Shown here: positions 59,045 to 64,000 of the stretch, one piece after another
How the letters are laid out: each line of letters begins with the position of its first letter
How positions within the stretch are numbered: position 1 is the first letter of the stretch
NCBI GenBank assembly: GCA_027625915.1
Contig: JANTQA010000015.1
Location: 5,547,001 to 5,611,000 of the forward strand
Direction of reading: 5' to 3'
DNA: 64,000 nucleotides
Source: Anaeramoeba flamelloides
Taxonomy: Eukaryota > Metamonada > Anaeramoebidae
Program-made: the position numbers and the translations under genes
The notes under the pieces: model-generated
Databases searched by the model: none
The model's input: the letters and a program-made list of their open reading frames with translations, nothing else
What the model was told of the DNA's origin: nothing

Positions 59045-60508
59045 TTAATAGATTTTCCCTAATTCAATCTTTTTTTGAAAGGAATTTAATGATCTAAATA
59101 AAAGGTTGTCGATTAAGCTTGAAATAGAATAAATACCACCTAACAATCCAAATAGTTGGGTGACGAAATGGAAAAAGCTTTTTTTCTCTTCAACAATTTC
59201 AACCATGATTGGCGAGAAGTCGTAGATAAAAAAGATACCAGGAAGACCAGAACTTGAGGTTTGTTGTAGGTCTCTAGAGTATTCGTATACGGAGTATTGG
59301 TTTGTTTTTATTGTTGTTTTGGTATCTTTTTGGTGATAAAGTGTGGGTACCAACTTGATAAAATATTGAAACATCTTGGGTCCCAAGTGGCTTTGTAAAT
59401 GGTAGTGGTCGGTTAAGGGGTTTATCACACCTGGGAAGTCTTGACCAAAGGAAATCTTTTTAATGATGTGTGTCAAGTTTAACTTGCTTTTGTCAGTTGA
59501 TGTTGATAAACGATGCAAATGGGATCTCCCTTGTTGGCTTGCCTTGCCTGGAGCGATATGGAAATTGCCCCTTACTTTATTTACAGACAGATAGCCATTC
59601 ACCCGGCACCCGACATTTCTGGGATCTTCAATAATCGGATCCTCATTTGTTTGTTGTCGAAATTGACGGATTGTTGTGATCCCTTCTCTTATACATTGTT
59701 CAAATTTGCCGATCGAATTGGCAAAGTTCCAATTTTTTGCTTCGTATGCTTCTTTGATGTCCTTACATGTGTTGCAACACCCACTTGGCTTTGTTGATGG
59801 CGCACCATAACAGTCTCCACAATAATCGTCTGGCAATTTGTTTTCTTTTTCTTTGTCCTTTTCTGCTTCGTGTTCGTTGTCCTTCTCATCGTTTGAGCCA
59901 AGTTCCACTTTGTTTTTTGATCCCTTCGGATCAACAACCTCGCCATTTATATCCAAGTTATCTAAATAAAGGTTGTTGCGGATTCCTAATTGTTGGGAAC
60001 CTGAAATATCTAATGCGTCTATATGTAGTTCGCTGCATTTTAGCCTTGGGAAATCAAGATCCAAATTGATTACAACTACCCCTCCTTGTGAAAAATCAAC
60101 AACAAGATTTTGTTTTAAATGCGGGGTTAAATACAAATAAAGCTCGTTGACAAATAATATAAAGATAATTAATGATGAAACCAGAGTTACTATTATATTT
60201 GTTATAGTTTCATCATATTTGTTTGAAAATGTAAATGGTTGACAGGCGAAGCAGAAAGTCAAAAGAAAAAATAATATATTATAGAAGTGAAAAGACTGTA
60301 GGGTTTTAGAAGATGGGGATCATAAAGTTCTATTCTTTTCTTTTCTTAACTTTTCTTTTTGTTTTTTTGTTTTGTTTTGTTGTTTTTGTGTTGTTTTTGT
60401 TTTGTTTTTTTATTTCGGTAAAGGAATACCTGTTGCCCCAGATATCGTTTTGATATTTAATTCTTCTTCGGTTTTTGGGTAGGCATCGAATTTGATCAAG
60501 TTTTTCAT
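59045..60508 (-). CDS. ERGIC3: ERGIC3/Erv46-type ER-Golgi cargo receptor, two exons
   Basis: Join complement(60430-60508, 59045-60189); the 240-bp intron begins GTATTCC and ends TAATAG; 407 residues. Exon 1 encodes 'MKNLIKFDAYPKTEEELNIK', then 'TISGATVTLVSSLIIFILFV' spans the splice and first membrane segment, matching Erv46 'FDAYPKT.ED...+T.SGG.VT+VS'. A large lumenal domain follows with 'IDALDISGSQQLGIRNNLY', a Cys cluster CGDCYG (150-155) and CCNTC (164-168), and 'QCIREGI'. The second membrane segment is near 355-380 and the C-terminus is 'KIELGKIY'. Erv46 with Erv41 cycles between ER and Golgi in COPII/COPI vesicles and retrieves ER residents. An Asp/Glu/Lys insert at about 120-145 is longer than usual. 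The downstream ATG at 60262 is within the intron and spurious. Confidence 0.92.
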
Positions 60509-62309
60509 CCCAAAAAAAGCTGAAAAATTTATTTAAGGGAATGAAGAATAAAAAAAAAAAGCCAAAATATGAAAAAAATAAGTTTTTATAAAATGATTTT
60601 GTTTTCTTGATGATATCAGAAGAATGAATTATTTAAAAATAGTTATTGACATTTGTAAAATATTAGTTCATTTTTTTGGGATATGTAATTTGGATTGGAG
60701 AGAATAAATCATTTAATGTTTTTGAGTAATAAAATATTTAGTATACTTTATGTGGTACTTTTACGGTTTATAATTAGAAAATAATGAAATAAAGGATTAT
60801 TTTGTGTTTGGTGTGTCTGCTTGTTATTTGGGTTATCAACTGATCGATCTTCAACTTTATATAAATATTTTAGTAGTTTAATAGTTGATACAAATAAATT
60901 TTTTCTTTTTTTGAAAATCTTAATTGGTGATTTAAAGCTGTTATATCAGAAGCTATTGAATATTCTTTTTATTGTCTTTTTAGGTTGACAATTGAAATTT
61001 TCAAACGAAAAAACTTAAGTGTAAACTAAAAAAAAATACAAAATTTTTAGATTGTATAAGTGCTCAAAAAAAGTATGAAATGATCTATTATATATAATTG
61101 TTATAAACTTTCAAAAATCAAGCCATTGTAGGGAAAATATGGGTAAAAGCGTTATTGAAGTGTTACTTTATCATATGAGATCCAGAAAAACAATTGAATG
61201 ACAAATTTTTAGTAATTATAAAATTTTCCTGATCAGTTTCTTAATTCTATTTTTGAACTAAAAAATTTAACTAGAAAATTCTTTTTTTAAGTCAATTAAA
61301 TTCCATCTAACTCAAAGATGCCCAACCAAAAATGAAATATTCACTTTATTTTTAAGAATAAACCAAAATATAATTGTATAGAAATAAGAGAAATAATGAA
61401 CTTCCAATTAGAGGAGATAATTCATAAAAGAAATACCTAAACAAGTCATAAATTTCAAAAAAAAAAAGTTGTAAAAATATTCGGACCCTTTAATTGGAAT
61501 GTCTCGTTCAAAATTTACCAATTTCTTTCGAAAAATAAAATTTTCGACAATGAGATTTTTCCATATTAAATGTATTAATAGTAAAAAAAATACAAATTCT
61601 CACTTTTCTGAATGTTAATTTTTAGTTTCAAAATTTTTTTTATTCATTTTAATTTTATTAAAAAAATTAAAAAAAAAAAAAAAAATTACTAAAAGAGAAA
61701 AAATGATCTAGACTTAAAACATGAAAAATTTATTTTGAGAAGAATAATGAATTAAATCATAGAATATGCTCTATTTCTTCAATAAAACTATCCTCTTTGA
61801 CTGAAAAAGAGTTTATTATCTATTTTCCCATAAAAAAAATAGAAAAAAGCTAGTTTTAGGAAGTAATTACCGATAAAAGGTAAAAGTGCTTCTGTAACTT
61901 ACATTACTCTATCTCAGCTTCCAAAGTTGATTTATTTCTTTTTATTAAAATATAAAAGTAAAAAAATAGGTTTTATTAAAAAAAATTTTTCTTTTTTTTG
62001 AAATTTGATTTTGTTTAAAAAGTATTTATTTTAGAAAATTAAAAAAAAAAAAAATAGATTTCGAAAATTTTGACTCCCTTTAAAATGTTAATGGAAGTTG
62101 TTTTGAGGGTTTATTCCAGTATTTTTCATAAAAAAATTATTTTCAAATTTTTTGTATGAGAATCATTTTTTCTAGTTTTGCAAATTTACGTTTTTCCTTT
62201 TCAAATTTTTCATTTTGTTTTGTTTTTCTTTTTCTTTTTCTTTTTCTTTTTTTTTTTTTTCATTTTGTTCTTTTTTCTTTTGTGAAAGATCGTATAAAAA
62301 AAAAAGGTT
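60509..62309. other. AT-rich intergenic region, nothing recognised
   Basis: Upstream of the ERGIC3-like gene; poly-T and poly-A runs, no supported gene or RNA. Confidence 0.45.
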
Positions 62310-62590
62310 CATAGAAAAGACTAATAATCACCTAGTAGATTGAGACTATGAAATATCTTTTAAAATAAATTTAATTATTGGTTAAAAATCTTACTTTTGA
62401 CTTTTTTTCAGTGAAAGTTTAGTAATAAAAATCCGTAATGCTCATTTCAAAAAGTGTGGCTCACTTTTTTTAGTTTTTGGTTTTATTTTTTTTTTAATTT
62501 TTAAAATATCAGAGTTTTTATATATTTAGAATGATTTAAAAGTGAATTACAAATCAAATTTAGTTATTAATTGTACTTGAAAACTAAAGT
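62310..62590 (+). repeat. Dispersed repeat, copy 2 (partner at 21880-22185)
   Basis: Aligns by eye with the reverse complement of 21880-22185, including AGACTNNNNATNTCTTTTAA, GTAATGCTC and TATATATTTAGAATGATTT stretches. Confidence 0.6.
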
Positions 62591-64000
62591 ATGTTTTTTT
62601 TTTCAATTGATAAATTCTTTTTATTCAGATTTTTATATAAATGGTTTTTAATTCTATTTTTTAAAAATACATGTGTTGCTTGCAAAAATTAATTTATATT
62701 TGGAAGCCTAATATTTCCTTTTATTATCTTTTTTATGAAATAAAGTTTTTTAAATCATTTTTATGTGTATATACTCCCTATGTTAACTATAGATTAATAT
62801 TTTAAAACAAATAAAAGAAATAAATAGTGATGAATTACTTTGAAACGAAGATAGTTCGAAATTATTTTCATGAAATATTCATGAAATCTAGGATTTTTCA
62901 ACTAAATTACATTTACAGAAATTTAAGTAAAAGTCTGAAATGATAGTAATTTATACTCCTTTGTTAATAAGTAAAGAAATTAAAATTTTTATTAACAGTA
63001 AATTATCATTTCTAGGAAAAACACAAGAAATATTTACATTAATAAGAAATTTACAAAATTTAAACCATTAAAAATTCGAATACTTGAATATAAAAAATAA
63101 ATAAAAAAAAAAAAATTATTTTCCAATTTCTTATTTATAAAAATTTCTTTTCAAAGGCATATAATTTTTTTTTTTTTTTTTTTTTTTGGTGCGTTTTCTA
63201 AGATCTATGTTTATTTATACCGGATTTCAAAGAAGAATTCACAATCAAAATAATATTTCAGAAGTTTAAAAAAAAAAAGATAATTGGGTGGTTTTTTCAT
63301 TTAAATTTCAATTATAGTATTTAAAAATATACCTAACCTGAAAATGATCGATAAAAAAATTTTTAATTGTTGAGATAAGGGAAATTGCCATTTAATTGTA
63401 AATATTGAAAATCAAATCCTTTTTTTTTTTAATAAATCAAACTTTAAAAATTATAACTCCCCAATATTCTAATCATTATTAATTAAATTGAACTTTGTTC
63501 AAAACACAATTTAATCAATCAAAAAACAGACCAAAAATTATCATTTTCCAAATTTTGGGCAAAATATCTTTAAAACTCTATTTTTTTAAAAAAAATAATT
63601 AGATCTACTTTCGGTTATCAAACAATTAAATAAGTATTCTAGAGAAATCCCACTTTAATGAACTCTGGAAGGTTTATTACTAAGTTGATAAAAAAATTGG
63701 TTATTTATAAAAAGGTATTGATTGAAATTACACAAAAATTTTACTACTTTTATAATCCAATAAAAAAAAATGAAAATTTTTCGTTCTCATTCTAAAATAT
63801 TTTACTAGTTTATAAGTCTGAAGTAAATCTTTTGATCTTTACAAAATCGTTGAGAAAAGATATTTTTAGACAATAAATTAAACTTCCTAAGTTAACTCTA
63901 AGAGAAATTTTTACTCTCCTAATTTGATTGTAACAGTAATAATTAATATATACTCGATTTCAAAACCATTGGCCAATTAAAAATCAAATCTTAAAGAAAA
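62591..64000. other. AT-rich intergenic region, nothing recognised
   Basis: Long T- and A-runs (for example about 63167-63187); no supported gene, RNA or repeat to the end of the window. Confidence 0.45.

Noticed and set aside
59513..60069. Plus- and minus-strand frames within the ERGIC3 gene
   Set aside because: Shadows of a recognised coding sequence.
60190..60262. ATG at 60262 as the ERGIC3 start
   Set aside because: It lies in the intron; the exon at 60508-60430 supplies the conserved N-terminus and matches in phase.

Overview
The window is a strongly AT-rich, gene-poor stretch of nuclear DNA from a eukaryote, most likely a unicellular amoeboid or flagellate protist. The evidence is spliced genes with GT...AG introns (107 bp to about 3.5 kb), purely eukaryotic proteins (Rab GTPase, Nopp140, Furry, ERGIC3, F-box), long homopolymers and (AT)n tracts, and Lys/Glu/Asn low-complexity runs inside proteins. 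The style of the low-complexity runs recalls Anaeramoeba-like protists, but that is a weak guess. All seven recognisable genes end in TAA; the Rab ends ...Cys-Cys-TAA, so TAA is a true stop here.

Recognised genes, left to right: the C-terminal end of a DDX31/Dbp7-type DEAD-box helicase (+, 3-533); a Nopp140/SRP40-type nucleolar phosphoprotein (-, 4391-6280); a Rab5-like GTPase in three exons (+, 17010-21198); an F-box protein fused to a TMEM185-like membrane domain (+, 30022-31197, 5' exon not located); an organellar type-I DnaJ/Hsp40 (+, 37510-39057); a giant Furry/Mor2/Tao3 cell-morphogenesis protein of about 3100 residues (+, 43016-55854, with an apparent 1-nt homopolymer frameshift); and an ERGIC3/Erv46 cargo receptor in two exons (-, 59045-60508). 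They serve nucleolar ribosome biogenesis, endosomal and ER-Golgi trafficking, ubiquitin ligation at membranes, organellar protein folding and polarity signalling. They are not an operon and no shared pathway is evident.

Most of the remaining DNA is repeats. At least five families of short elements with terminal inverted repeats (TIRs), nearly all flanked by TA dinucleotides (Tc1/mariner-type target site duplication), can be delimited: 596-1297 with relatives at 9.2 and 56.1 kb; 14201-14602, 44277-44829 and 45168-45691; 27356-27832 and 36110-36578; 34356-34612 and 35219-35465; 39719-40297 and 56975-57544. For two insertions a paralogous uninterrupted copy of the target lies in the same window (28240-28335 and 23281-23710), which confirms the boundaries. 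No transposase gene is visible, so all look non-autonomous. There are also clusters of small hairpins sharing a core motif, kilobase-scale inverted repeats inside introns of the Rab and Furry genes, a non-LTR reverse-transcriptase fossil, and several decayed reading frames, one of which (10545-12284) stays open for 580 codons interrupted only by three TAA codons.

All comparisons were made by eye; percent identities and database matches were not computed.
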